The notes below the pieces were generated by a model. That model searched no databases and was not told the DNA's origin. It saw nothing but the letters and a program-made list of their open reading frames with translations. The translations under genes were made by a program, and so were the position numbers. Source: Hyphomicrobiaceae bacterium UBA7697 (GTDB taxonomy: Bacteria > Pseudomonadota > Alphaproteobacteria > Rhizobiales > Methyloligellaceae). Taken from it: a stretch of 64,000 nucleotides of DNA. This document shows positions 51,523-59,652 of the stretch, piece after piece. The DNA lies in assembly GCA_002482645.1 (NCBI GenBank), contig DLGJ01000005.1:425435-489434 (forward strand), read 5' to 3'. Positions within the stretch are counted from its first letter, which is position 1. Each line of letters begins with the position of its first letter.

Positions 51523-51806
51523 GGCGGCGTCCCCCAGGATCGTGGCGGCGTTTGCAAGGGGAGGCAGCGCCGGATCCAGAAGAGAGTGGGATCGAGGAGA
51601 TTGCCGACCCCGATCCCACCGCGAATTTCCCGCAGTGGTCGCGATCTCTGCTGCTGTTGCTGGACTACGCGATCATCGAGGGGCTCCAGCACGATCTGCA
51701 TACGTTCGTGCACTACCTCAAACTCGCCGAGGCGGAGCTAACCGATGTCGCGTCGGCAGCAACGGAGATGGAAGAGGACGATCCGTCGTCCTCCCGCACG
51801 CATTAG
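51519..51806 (+). CDS. Small hypothetical protein coupled to the dioxygenase gene
   Basis: 95 residues if the GTG at 51519 is used, which overlaps the dioxygenase stop (GTGA). The N-terminus is basic and Pro-rich, followed by an acidic stretch (EESGIEEIADPDPTANFPQW) and an amphipathic helical region (SLLLLLDYAIIEGLQHDLHT, FVHYLKLAEAELTDVASAAT), ending in an acidic tail. The helical part could mediate dimerisation. I know no family; the overlap with the upstream gene is the main support that it is translated. Confidence 0.5.
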   Translation: MRRRPPGSWRRLQGEAAPDPEESGIEEIADPDPTANFPQWSRSLLLLLDYAIIEGLQHDLHTFVHYLKLAEAELTDVASAATEMEEDDPSSSRTH

Positions 51807-51817
51807 GGGACAATTGC

Positions 51818-52213
51818 CTATTTGGAGCCGTTTGGCTCGGGACGGCTTTCCGCTATGCCTTCGACGAGGTTGACGACGGAGCGCCTCAATGCCGCATCCT
51901 CGATGTCGGCGAAGGCCCGCACGAGACGCAAGGCTTGCTGATCGCCGACGAATTTGATCGGAGAATCCGTTTCGGGCACTTCGCTGCCGGCGCCCTCGAA
52001 AAAAGCGTGGATCGGAACCTCCAGCGCCTCGGCGATCTGCATCAACCGGCTGGCCCCCACCCGGTTCGCACCGTTTTCGTATTTCTGGATCTGCTGAAAT
52101 GTGAGGCCAAGCAGGTTCGCAAGGTCCGTTTGGGACATTTTGCGTTCAAGGCGCCAAAACCGGATGTTGTGTCCGACAACCACGTCTGTCTGTTGCGGCG
52201 ATTTCTTGCCCAT
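51818..52213 (-). CDS. XRE-family regulator, PraR/PhrR-like
   Basis: 131 residues from the ATG at 52213 with GGGAG five bases upstream; a GTG two codons earlier is less likely. The helix-turn-helix VVVGHNIRFWRLERKMSQTD, LANLLGLTFQQIQKYENGAN, RVGASRLMQIAEALEVPIHA followed by FFEG and a helical C-terminus is the pattern of the PraR/PhrR group in rhizobia. PraR of Rhizobium leguminosarum represses quorum-sensing regulators and biofilm genes. Encoded 11 bases from the end of the luxI operon in convergent orientation, it is a candidate regulator of that operon. Confidence 0.78.
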   Translation of the reverse strand: MGKKSPQQTDVVVGHNIRFWRLERKMSQTDLANLLGLTFQQIQKYENGANRVGASRLMQIAEALEVPIHAFFEGAGSEVPETDSPIKFVGDQQALRLVRAFADIEDAALRRSVVNLVEGIAESRPEPNGSK

Positions 52214-52343
52214 TTTCACTCCCGCAATCGTTCGCTAGAGACAACTAGTTATCGCTATTCGATGCGCCGCAATAGTGGCAATTGTTCTGCAGGCGTCCGA
52301 TTTTGTCCCCATTACAGTGTTCGTCGCGCTCCGGCAATACCGT

Positions 52344-53345
52344 CTATGGACACCCCTGTTCGTCGGTGGAGGATGAACACGAGCCTCCGCCCAACACGCA
52401 AAACCGCGCGCAATGAGGATGGCACAGCTTGACGGCCCCATGGTCGAACATGCCGCCATGCGCCTTTGCCGCCTCCGCGAGGCTCGAGCCCATCGCGAAG
52501 GCGGGAATCTCCGTCAGGAGCGTGCAGGGCACGACCACCGGCGCGGTCGTCCCGCGCGGCTTCACCACCATACGGCTCGATGCACACATCACCGAAGCCG
52601 GTGAAACCTTTAGGATATCCCAGCATGCATCGGTGATTTCGGATATGTCCGTCCGTCCGTCCATCTCCGGAAAAAGGACCAGGTGTTCGTGGCTGGCCGC
52701 ATCCACGGGCCAGCCGCGCGCGCGCGCCAGCACGGCATAGCCGGTCCGTGCGTCCGCCTCGCTCTCGCCCCAACAGGTTCGCCCCGCGAGGGCGATTGCG
52801 AAGCCGTGCGCGGCGAGCCAGTCGATTCCCTCGACCGTTCTGTCGAACGAGCCGGTGCCGCGTTCCTCGTCGTGGAAGGCCTTGCTGTAATGGTCGAGAC
52901 TGATCCGCAAGCGGAGCTTACCGCCATGGACCTCGCGCAACGCCAACAGTCCCTCCTGCACATGTTGGCGCATCATCGGCTGCATGGCATTGGTCAGGAC
53001 GAGCGCAGAGAAGCCGCGTTCGAGCACATCGGCGAGCATGGGCAGGATGTCCGGATTGAGGAACGGCTCGCCGCCGGTGAATCCGATTTCGGTCACCGGC
53101 CAAGCGTCGCGCCGGATCTCGTCGAGAAAGCGGACCGCCTCGGCGCGGCGAATATAGGCCAGGCTGTCATTGGCCGGGCTGGATTCGATGTAGCAGTTCC
53201 GGCAAGCGATGTTGCACAGCGTGCCCGTATTGATCCAAAGGGTGCGAAGCCGGTCCAGCGTCACGCGCGCGCGGCGCGCGCCGTCGGCGGTCCAATCCGG
53301 GTCGGCGAACTTTTCGGTGGAGTTGGCGCATGCGGCGTCGGTCAT
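52344..53345 (-). CDS. Radical SAM protein with C-terminal Cys cluster
   Basis: 333 residues from the ATG at 53345. The Fe-S motif is NTGTLCNIACRNCYIES (C-x3-C-x2-C); EIGFTGGEPFLNPDILPML binds SAM; LRLRISLDHYSKAFHDEERG lines the barrel. The C-terminus has VKLCHPHCARFCVLGGGSCS, which may hold an auxiliary cluster as in SPASM/twitch-type proteins, and PVVVPCTLLTEIPAF. No peptide precursor gene is visible nearby. Substrate unknown. It lies 124 bases upstream of the PraR-like gene on the same strand. Confidence 0.82.
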   Translation of the reverse strand: MTDAACANSTEKFADPDWTADGARRARVTLDRLRTLWINTGTLCNIACRNCYIESSPANDSLAYIRRAEAVRFLDEIRRDAWPVTEIGFTGGEPFLNPDILPMLADVLERGFSALVLTNAMQPMMRQHVQEGLLALREVHGGKLRLRISLDHYSKAFHDEERGTGSFDRTVEGIDWLAAHGFAIALAGRTCWGESEADARTGYAVLARARGWPVDAASHEHLVLFPEMDGRTDISEITDACWDILKVSPASVMCASSRMVVKPRGTTAPVVVPCTLLTEIPAFAMGSSLAEAAKAHGGMFDHGAVKLCHPHCARFCVLGGGSCSSSTDEQGCP

Positions 53346-53452
53346 GGGCGTCCGGTTTGGGTGCGTTCCGTTTGCCTGCATTAACGAGCGGCTCCCCGGC
53401 ATCCGCAAGTCCCGCCGCCATCACCCTTGCGTGAGGGCCCCGTGCTTTTCTT

Positions 53453-53476
53453 GCTTCCCAAGGACGGCTTCCCAAG
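53453..53476 (+). repeat. Two copies of the tRNA-Gly anticodon-arm 10-mer
   Basis: GCTTCCCAAG occurs at 53453-53462 and 53467-53476, separated by four bases, and a third time at 53538-53547 inside the anticodon arm of tRNA-Gly(CCC). Confidence 0.7.
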
Positions 53477-53509
53477 TCATTCTCGTCGCGCTACGCAAGG
53501 TGGCAATGG

Positions 53510-53584
53510 GCGGGTGTAGCTCAGTGGTAGAGCAGTAGCTTCCCAAGCTACGTGTCGTGAGTTCGATTCTCATCACCCGCTCCA
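53510..53584 (+). tRNA. tRNA-Gly (anticodon CCC)
   Basis: Complete cloverleaf: acceptor GCGGGTG/CACCCGC, D arm GCTC-AGTGGTA-GAGC, anticodon stem GTAGC/GCTAC around TTCCCAA (anticodon CCC), T arm GTGAG-TTCGATT-CTCAT, discriminator T and an encoded CCA at 53582-53584. It decodes GGG. Confidence 0.97.
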
Positions 53585-53591
53585 CTTCACG

Positions 53592-55487
53592 TCATCGAGG
53601 TTTTGGGGTGTCCATGGCGGTCCCGTGGTCGGTCTTCTCCCACATGAAGGGCGCCCGGACGAATTGCCACAGGGCCCGGTAAGCCGCCACCGAGATCAAC
53701 AGCCAGTAGACCGGCATGAGTGGTACCTGCCAGATCAGCCGCTCGAGCCGCCGGCGCTTCAAGGCGAAGAAGCCAAGTGCCATCGCGGCCGAATAGCCGC
53801 CAACGAGGCTGAAAACCGAGACCGCCCAGAACGGCAGGCCGAAGACGAGGTCCGGTCTCGCCAGAAATCCGCCTCCCGCGAGTTCTATGGCCAACAAGAC
53901 GTAGAACCACGGATGGACGAGCGCGGACAAGATCGTGCCGCCGATCATGATCTGAAAGGCGAGGAATCCGCGCGGGCCGAGCTCGCGCCAAAGCACTCGC
54001 GGCGCGCGCATATGCACGAGCCAGGTTTGCACGAATCCCTTGAGCCAGCGCGTCCGCTGCCGGATCCAGCTTCCGAGCCGCGCCGGGGCTTCTTCGTAGG
54101 TGCTGGACCCGATCACCGCGCAGCGATAGCCGCAGCGGGCAAGGCGCGTACCGAGATCGGCGTCCTCGGTCACGTTGTAGGGATCCCAAGCGAGAAGCCA
54201 TTTGAGTGCCGCCACGCGAAAATGGTTGGACGTTCCGCCCAGCGGAATCGGAAGCTGCATCTTGTCGAGCACGGGCAGGAGCCCGTCGAACAGTGCCGAA
54301 TACTCAACGGTGAACTGCCGCGTCAGCCAGTTCCTATCCGCGTTGTAGATATTCAGCCGTGCCTGCACCGTGGCGAGGTTGGCCGGACCGTTGCGAAAGG
54401 CCTCGAAGGCACGCCGGAGCTGGCCAGGCTCTGGGCGGTCCTCTGCGTCATACACGACGAGATAGTCGCCGCGCGCGAGCGGGAGTGCGTAGTTCAGCGC
54501 CTTCGGTTTGGTCCGCGGGCCGGTATCGGGCACGACAACGATTTCGACGTTGGAAGGTAGCGTAAGGGCGTGAGCCGCCCGCACGGTCTCGATGTCCGCC
54601 GCTTCGAGAACGAGCTTGATGTCGAGCTTCGCCGCGGGCCAGTCGAGCCGCGCAAGAGCGTTCAGAAGCGGGGGCAGCATATGCGCCTCGCGGTAGAGCG
54701 GCGCGAGAATGGTGTAGATCGGAAGTTTATCGCCGGCGATCGGAGTGGCGGCGGCGCCGGACGAGGGAGGCTCCGTGCCCGCGAGTTCGAAAGCTGCGAC
54801 GAGGCGCAGCAGGATCACGGGAACGAATGCGCAGGCCAGGGCGATCGTTGCCACGTGAACGGTGGCGCGGGGCGCGGTCAGACCTGCCGCGAGCAATGCG
54901 GCGCAACCGAGGACAAAGGCCCAAACCTGCCAGTCTGGGGCCGGCCGGTGTGCGCTCAAATGAGGGCGCCGCGCCGCCAAGGCTCGGACCGCGCTTTGGG
55001 CAAGGGTCGCACTGAAACGATCGCGGATGGCATCGCGGAGCGCGTGTGGGCCGCAAAGGGCGATGCGATGAGACGAGAGCCGCGCCAGAAGCGCACGCAG
55101 AGCGAATGGGCGCAAGCGGTTGGTCCCGAGGAGGAAGGTGCCCGCGGGACCCGCCTCTTTGATGATGCCCGTACTCAGACATTGCCGAAAGCTTGCATTG
55201 CGGGGGATCGCGATGTCGCGCGGCGCGAGATCCGTCCTGTACGGCACGCCGGCCGTTTCCGCCAAGGCTTGGACATACGCGTTCTCGGTGATGTGTCCTT
55301 CGGCGATCAGAACCTCATGCGGGTGCACGCCCCATTCGCCGGCAACGGTGCAAGCGCGCGACAACGTTGCGGGATCGATATGCGCGCCAAGAAGAAAGCC
55401 GTACTCGACGGCCGCCGAAAGGGGCGCCTCGACGCAAGCGGGCGCGTCTCGCGGCGACCCGGCGCGGTTTGATTCGACAAGTGACAC
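53592..55487 (-). CDS. Membrane family 2 glycosyltransferase with N-terminal MshEN-like domain
   Basis: 631 residues from GTG 55487 (GGGGA seven bases upstream); a TTG at 55529 would add 14 residues but has no ribosome binding site. The N-terminus (about 25-90: LLGAHIDPATLSRACTVAGE, HPHEVLIAEGHITENAYVQA) resembles the GspE/MshE N-terminal domain that in some proteins binds cyclic di-GMP. Two transmembrane helices follow, then the GT-A core (IYTILAPLYREAHMLPPLLN, YLVVYDAEDRPEPGQLRRAF, PLGGTSNHFR, WDPYNVTEDADLGTRLARCG), a QRTRWLKG processive-type motif and four or five more helices. Likely synthesises a surface polysaccharide. Confidence 0.85.
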   Translation of the reverse strand: MSLVESNRAGSPRDAPACVEAPLSAAVEYGFLLGAHIDPATLSRACTVAGEWGVHPHEVLIAEGHITENAYVQALAETAGVPYRTDLAPRDIAIPRNASFRQCLSTGIIKEAGPAGTFLLGTNRLRPFALRALLARLSSHRIALCGPHALRDAIRDRFSATLAQSAVRALAARRPHLSAHRPAPDWQVWAFVLGCAALLAAGLTAPRATVHVATIALACAFVPVILLRLVAAFELAGTEPPSSGAAATPIAGDKLPIYTILAPLYREAHMLPPLLNALARLDWPAAKLDIKLVLEAADIETVRAAHALTLPSNVEIVVVPDTGPRTKPKALNYALPLARGDYLVVYDAEDRPEPGQLRRAFEAFRNGPANLATVQARLNIYNADRNWLTRQFTVEYSALFDGLLPVLDKMQLPIPLGGTSNHFRVAALKWLLAWDPYNVTEDADLGTRLARCGYRCAVIGSSTYEEAPARLGSWIRQRTRWLKGFVQTWLVHMRAPRVLWRELGPRGFLAFQIMIGGTILSALVHPWFYVLLAIELAGGGFLARPDLVFGLPFWAVSVFSLVGGYSAAMALGFFALKRRRLERLIWQVPLMPVYWLLISVAAYRALWQFVRAPFMWEKTDHGTAMDTPKPR

Positions 55488-55696
55488 GGGTATTCCCCAT
55501 AACGCACACCCGCTGGTATTTTTCCCCAATTTTCGCGCGTGGCAATGTCAGACTGCCGTGAAACACCTGCAAGCGGACGATTGCAGCCAATGATTGCTAA
55601 TCATAGATCTGCAACCATAAAGGGACATGCGCCTCTGGCGAAGCCCACCAAGCCGCGCTAAGACGTCGTCACCGAAAGAGGTGTGGTGATCTTCAA

Positions 55697-56572
55697 ATGA
55701 TGAGACGATTGGCGGCGCCGATTGGCCTCGGTCTTCTGGCGCTGGTTTTTGCGATTGCTTGTTCGGCGGCACTCCCAGTGCGCGCGCAGGCTCCCGCGGC
55801 CAAGGCCAAGCCCATCGTGCCGGATGCCTGGCAGGGAGGGGCCTATCGTTCGAAGCCGGATATGAAGGGCATCAAGAAGATCCGCTTCATCACCGATTCC
55901 GACTATCCGCCCTTTCACTATTACGACGAGGTCGGAGCGTTGACCGGCTTCAATGTCGACTTGGCCCAGGCCATCTGCGATGTGCTCGAGGTCGAGTGCC
56001 AGATTGATGCGACGAACTGGAGCAGCCTGATCCCGGCGCTCGACAGCGGCGAAGCCGATGCCGCCATCGCCTCGATCCGCATCACGGCGGAGGCCTTGAA
56101 GTCGGCGGACTTCACGTTGCGGTACTATGCGACGCCCGCGCGTTTTGCCGTGCGCAAAGAGAGCGAGATCACCGATATCCGCCCCGAGACGATCAAGGGG
56201 CTCAAGGTCGGGGTTGCGAAAAACAGCGGCCACGAAGCCTATCTCAAGACGTTCTTTCCCGATGCGGCGATCGCGGCGTTCGAATCGAGCGAAGCGGCGC
56301 AGAAAGCTCTCAAGGAGGGCGCGATCGATATCGTCTTCGCCGACGGCGTTTCGCTGACCTTCTGGTTCAACGGCGTCGGCAGCGAGCAATGCTGCGAGTT
56401 CCGGGGCGGTCCGTATTTGGATTCGCGATTCTTCGGCGAAGGCGTCGGCATCGCCGTGAAGAAGGGGAACCGGCATCTCACTCAGGTTCTCAACTATGCG
56501 CTCGAGCAGGTGCATGCGCGCGGAATCTACGAGGAACTGTTCCTGCGCTACTTCCCGATGAATTTCTTCTAG
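55697..56572 (+). CDS. Transporter substrate-binding protein (amino-acid type SBP_bac_3)
   Basis: 291 residues with a signal peptide (LAAPIGLGLLALVFAIACSA, cleavage after RAQ). SBP family 3 core: IRFITDSDYPPFHYYDEVGA, LTGFNVDLAQAICDVLEVEC, WSSLIPALDSGEADAAIASI, KGLKVGVAKNSGHEAYLKTF, FGEGVGIAVKKGNRHL. Family members bind polar amino acids or related compounds for ABC importers; no permease or ATPase genes are adjacent, so it is an orphan or acts with a distant transporter. Confidence 0.85.
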   Translation: MMRRLAAPIGLGLLALVFAIACSAALPVRAQAPAAKAKPIVPDAWQGGAYRSKPDMKGIKKIRFITDSDYPPFHYYDEVGALTGFNVDLAQAICDVLEVECQIDATNWSSLIPALDSGEADAAIASIRITAEALKSADFTLRYYATPARFAVRKESEITDIRPETIKGLKVGVAKNSGHEAYLKTFFPDAAIAAFESSEAAQKALKEGAIDIVFADGVSLTFWFNGVGSEQCCEFRGGPYLDSRFFGEGVGIAVKKGNRHLTQVLNYALEQVHARGIYEELFLRYFPMNFF

Positions 56573-56581
56573 CCGGCCCCC

Positions 56582-57451
56582 TTAAGCGCTTGGGGCGTCT
56601 CCAGGGCTTTCCTCTGGCGAGTGGCGCCCATCTCGCCGTTCGCGCGCGAACGGAAGCCAGAGGCTCCATCCCAGATGCGTCGGTGCCTCGTCCTGATAGG
56701 GAAAAAGGCCGATACGCATGCCTAAATGGCCGTCCCTAGGCTGAGCGGTATAGGTGCGGAACAGCCGGTCCCAGATCGACAGGTTGAAGCCGTAATTGGA
56801 GTCGTGCTCGCCCCGGTAAACCGAATGGTGCACCCGGTGCATGTCCGGCGTCACCATAACGAGGCGCAAGACCCGGTCCAAGGGTTGCGGCAGGTTGAGA
56901 TTGGCGTGATTGAACATCGCGCAGCCATTGAGGATCACCTCGAACAGGAATACCGAGAGCGGCGATGCGCCGAGGGGGACCACCACCGCCATCTTCCACA
57001 GCATCGAGAGGCCGATCTCGATCGGGTGGAAGCGGACCGCGGTCGTCACATCGATATCGCGGTCGGCGTGATGCACCTTGTGGAGCCGCCAGAGGATGGG
57101 GATCTTGTGAGATGCGAGGTGCTGCACCCAGATCGCGAGATCGAGCGCCGCGAGAGCGACGGCGACCTTGATCCAGCCGGGCCAATTGACCGTGTTCAGA
57201 AGGCCAAGCTCCGCACGCTGAGCGAAGACGGCGGCCGCGATCGCCGTCAGCGGCACGGCGAGCGCCGCCATGAGCCGCAGGAGAAGGCCGGCCGTCGCGC
57301 CGATGCCGAGATTGGTGACCCAGCGCCAGCCTTTCGAGGCGATCAGCCGCCGCCTGGGCAGAAGGATTTCGGCCACGGCAAACACGAGGAACAGGCCGCC
57401 GAATACGCCGAGCCGGATCGTCGTGTCGCCGAACGTGAACGGGTCTCGCAT
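56582..57451 (-). CDS. Sterol desaturase/fatty-acid hydroxylase family membrane enzyme
   Basis: 289 residues from the ATG at 57451. Four or so transmembrane helices and the His motifs of the di-iron site: QHLASHKIPILWRLHKVHHA (HxxxH and HxxHH), FNHANLNLP, and DMHRVHHSVYRGEHDSNYGF. Bacterial members hydroxylate or desaturate lipids, for instance hopanoids, ornithine lipids or carotenoids. The substrate cannot be inferred here. The HdeD-like gene lies upstream on the same strand with a perfect 15-bp hairpin between. Confidence 0.88.
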   Translation of the reverse strand: MRDPFTFGDTTIRLGVFGGLFLVFAVAEILLPRRRLIASKGWRWVTNLGIGATAGLLLRLMAALAVPLTAIAAAVFAQRAELGLLNTVNWPGWIKVAVALAALDLAIWVQHLASHKIPILWRLHKVHHADRDIDVTTAVRFHPIEIGLSMLWKMAVVVPLGASPLSVFLFEVILNGCAMFNHANLNLPQPLDRVLRLVMVTPDMHRVHHSVYRGEHDSNYGFNLSIWDRLFRTYTAQPRDGHLGMRIGLFPYQDEAPTHLGWSLWLPFARERRDGRHSPEESPGDAPSA

Positions 57452-57524
57452 GGCAGGCAGTGTGCAGCGTGCGGCGAGCCAAACCAATGGAGCAAGCGAT
57501 CAAAAGGCCGCGAGGCGGCAATGT

Positions 57525-57560
57525 GGAAGCAAGAGCGGCGCTAGGGCCGCTCTTGCTTCC
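57525..57560 (-). other. Perfect 15-bp stem-loop after the HdeD-like gene
   Basis: GGAAGCAAGAGCGGC (57525-57539) and its exact complement (57546-57560) around a 6-base loop. It lies four bases beyond the stop codon of the HdeD-like gene. No U tract follows on the minus strand, so it may be an unusual terminator or a 3'-stabilising hairpin. Confidence 0.65.
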
Positions 57561-57564
57561 GGAC

Positions 57565-58176
57565 CTAGGCGGGCGTGCTCGCCGGCGTCCCGTGCTCGGC
57601 CTTTTTGCCGCGAAGCTTGAAGCTGAGGATGATCAGCAAGACGCCGAAGGCGATGGCATAGGCGCCGACCCACCAGGTCAGGACCACCGCGCCCACCACC
57701 GGTGAGACGAGCAACAGAATGCCGAAAATGAGCGAGGCCACGCCCGCAAGCACCAGCCACCAGCGTCCGTGATCGAGCTTCAAGGCGAACGCGGCATAAC
57801 TCAGGATGGCTCCGGAAATGATCGCCCAGATGCCGATGAGGAGAACCAGAGCGATCGCGGTCAGGCCCGGCCACAGGAAGGCGATGACGCCGGCGGCAAT
57901 GTCCACGAGCCCTTCGAGAATCAGAAGACCCCAACGCTGTCCATTGCGCGCCGCTTTGATACCCGAGGCGATGGCGAGCCCGCCGTCGACGAGCATGTAG
58001 GCAGAGAAGAAGAGTATGGCGGCGAGGATCGCGGCTGGGGCGATGAAGATACAGATCAAACCAAAAATGATCGCGATGACGCCGCGCAAGGCAACGGTCC
58101 ACCAACGATCGGCCAAGGCCTCGCTGAGCGCCTCTTGGTGGTCCAAGCGTTCCGTTGCGTCCGTATTTCCGGCCAT
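57565..58176 (-). CDS. HdeD-family membrane protein (DUF308)
   Basis: 203 residues from the ATG at 58176, with GGAGGGGG six bases upstream. Six transmembrane helices in three pairs: WWTVALRGVIAIIFGLICIF, AAILFFSAYMLVDGGLAIAS, WGLLILEGLVDIAAGVIAFL, IALVLLIGIWAIISGAILSY, WWLVLAGVASLIFGILLLV and WWVGAYAIAFGVLLIILSF. HdeD-like proteins are linked to acid and envelope stress, but the mechanism is unknown. Confidence 0.88.
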   Translation of the reverse strand: MAGNTDATERLDHQEALSEALADRWWTVALRGVIAIIFGLICIFIAPAAILAAILFFSAYMLVDGGLAIASGIKAARNGQRWGLLILEGLVDIAAGVIAFLWPGLTAIALVLLIGIWAIISGAILSYAAFALKLDHGRWWLVLAGVASLIFGILLLVSPVVGAVVLTWWVGAYAIAFGVLLIILSFKLRGKKAEHGTPASTPA

Positions 58177-58337
58177 GTCAGCCCCCTCCGGCGTTCGAGT
58201 GATGCGATGCCCGCGCGCGGTTCGCCTTGAACCACGGCGCACGGTTGGATCGCGCGGCCGGACTATAACGCCGAAGTTGTGGCTTGGGGAGTTGCCCCGC
58301 GTCGCGCGCGGCAAGGCCGCCCGATCCCCGGTCGGCA

Positions 58338-59273
58338 TCAGAGTTCCAAACTGTCCTCCGAGACGAGCGAGGCGATGGTCTGACGCAGCCACATATGGCT
58401 CAGATCCTGGTTGAAGCTGGCATGCCACAGCAGCGAAATGGTGAAACGCGGCAATTTGATCGGGACGGGACTGGTGGCGAGCGAAAAGGCCTCCGCGAAA
58501 TAATGTGCGAGCCGCGACGGCATCGTGATCATTACGCGCGAGCGGCGCACCACGAACGGAACCGCGAGGAACCCCGGGGTCGTCATGACCACCTTCCGCC
58601 GCAGTTTCCGCTTCGCCAGCGCCTCGTCCACGACGCCGCGCGTATCGTCCGTGAGGCTCGTCAGGATGTGCGGGAAGGCGAGGTATTGTTCCAGCGTCAA
58701 CGGTGGCGACAGGCCGAGCTGCTCGGGACTGAAGAGGCAAAGGAAGTGGTCGGTATAGAGCTGACGCCGGAAGTGGTAGATCTGGCCGTGTTCGAACACG
58801 CCGATCCCGAGGTCGAGCTGCCCGGAATCGAGTTCCTGCAAGATGTCGCCGCGGTTCGCCGGCCTCAGCCTGAGCGAGACGCCTGGCGCGAGCGTTTGCA
58901 GCCGCTCGACGAGCGCGGGAACAATCGCCACTTCGATCGAGTCGGCGAGGCCGATCCGGAACACGCGGTTTGCGGTTGCCGGATTGAAGGCACCGCCCTG
59001 CAAAACGGCCGATTGAACTTTCCGCAGGGCCTCCTGGACAGGCTGCGCCAGCGCCAGCGCGCGCGGCGTGGGCCGCATCCCGTCCGCGCCGCGGGTGAAG
59101 AGCTCGTCGCCGAAGAGCCGGCGAAGGCGCGCCAGATTGTGGCTCATGGCCGATTGGCCGAGCCCGACCCGGCTCGCAGCCTTCGTAACGCTGCGTTCCG
59201 ACAGGAGCGCGTCGAAGGCGACCAGCAGGTTCAGGTCCAAGCGGCTGAGATTAGTATGATCGATTTCCATCAT
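58338..59273 (-). CDS. LysR-family transcriptional regulator
   Basis: 311 residues (two consecutive ATG at 59273 and 59270). N-terminal winged helix LDLNLLVAFDALLSERSVTK, AASRVGLGQSAMSHNLARLR, LFGDELFTRGADGMRPTPRA is typical of the NodD-like LysR group. The effector domain (about 95-305) begins RVFRIGLADSIEVAIVPALV. A T-N11-A palindrome (ATCGACCCTATCGAT, 59272-59286) overlaps the start and may be an autoregulatory site. The target genes are not obvious; the next upstream gene is 380 bases away. Confidence 0.88.
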   Translation of the reverse strand: MMEIDHTNLSRLDLNLLVAFDALLSERSVTKAASRVGLGQSAMSHNLARLRRLFGDELFTRGADGMRPTPRALALAQPVQEALRKVQSAVLQGGAFNPATANRVFRIGLADSIEVAIVPALVERLQTLAPGVSLRLRPANRGDILQELDSGQLDLGIGVFEHGQIYHFRRQLYTDHFLCLFSPEQLGLSPPLTLEQYLAFPHILTSLTDDTRGVVDEALAKRKLRRKVVMTTPGFLAVPFVVRRSRVMITMPSRLAHYFAEAFSLATSPVPIKLPRFTISLLWHASFNQDLSHMWLRQTIASLVSEDSLEL

Positions 59274-59652
59274 CGACCCTATCGATTGGAATAATGCTAG
59301 GAGAAGGCGCATCCTTGTTGCAAGCGGATTGTCCGGGGAGGCCGGACACGCAACATGAGTCCTACGGTGTCCTCGCGCGAACGAGATTGCTCCCTAGCGG
59401 CGTGAAGTGCGAGGCCCCGGTCGTCCTCCTGCGAAGCCAGCGGTGAGGGCGGCCGGACTTCGCTTGGCGTGGCGGCTTGCCGCGCCGCCGGAAGCCGGCA
59501 TGGTAACCGTTTGTTATGGTTAACGCGCCGGCCTTCAAATCGCCACGAAACGCTTGAAAATCCTCAGTTTCCGGAACGGGTGCGCGGCATTGGCGTTAAC
59601 CGTCTGTTCCAATCCGTCAGCACTCTGGGGTCTGGGGGAGGAAGCTGATGAG
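59274..59652. other. Gene-free divergent region between the LysR gene and the 59653 gene
   Basis: 379 bases with the LysR palindrome at one end and a hairpin TGTCCGG/CCGGACA (59330-59348) flanked by GTTGC/GCAAC. No ORF here looks coding. The promoters of both neighbours must lie here. Confidence 0.5.

Noticed and set aside
59272..59286. LysR T-N11-A palindrome as a separate finding
   Set aside because: Autoregulatory boxes at LysR starts are ordinary; noted in the gene entry only.
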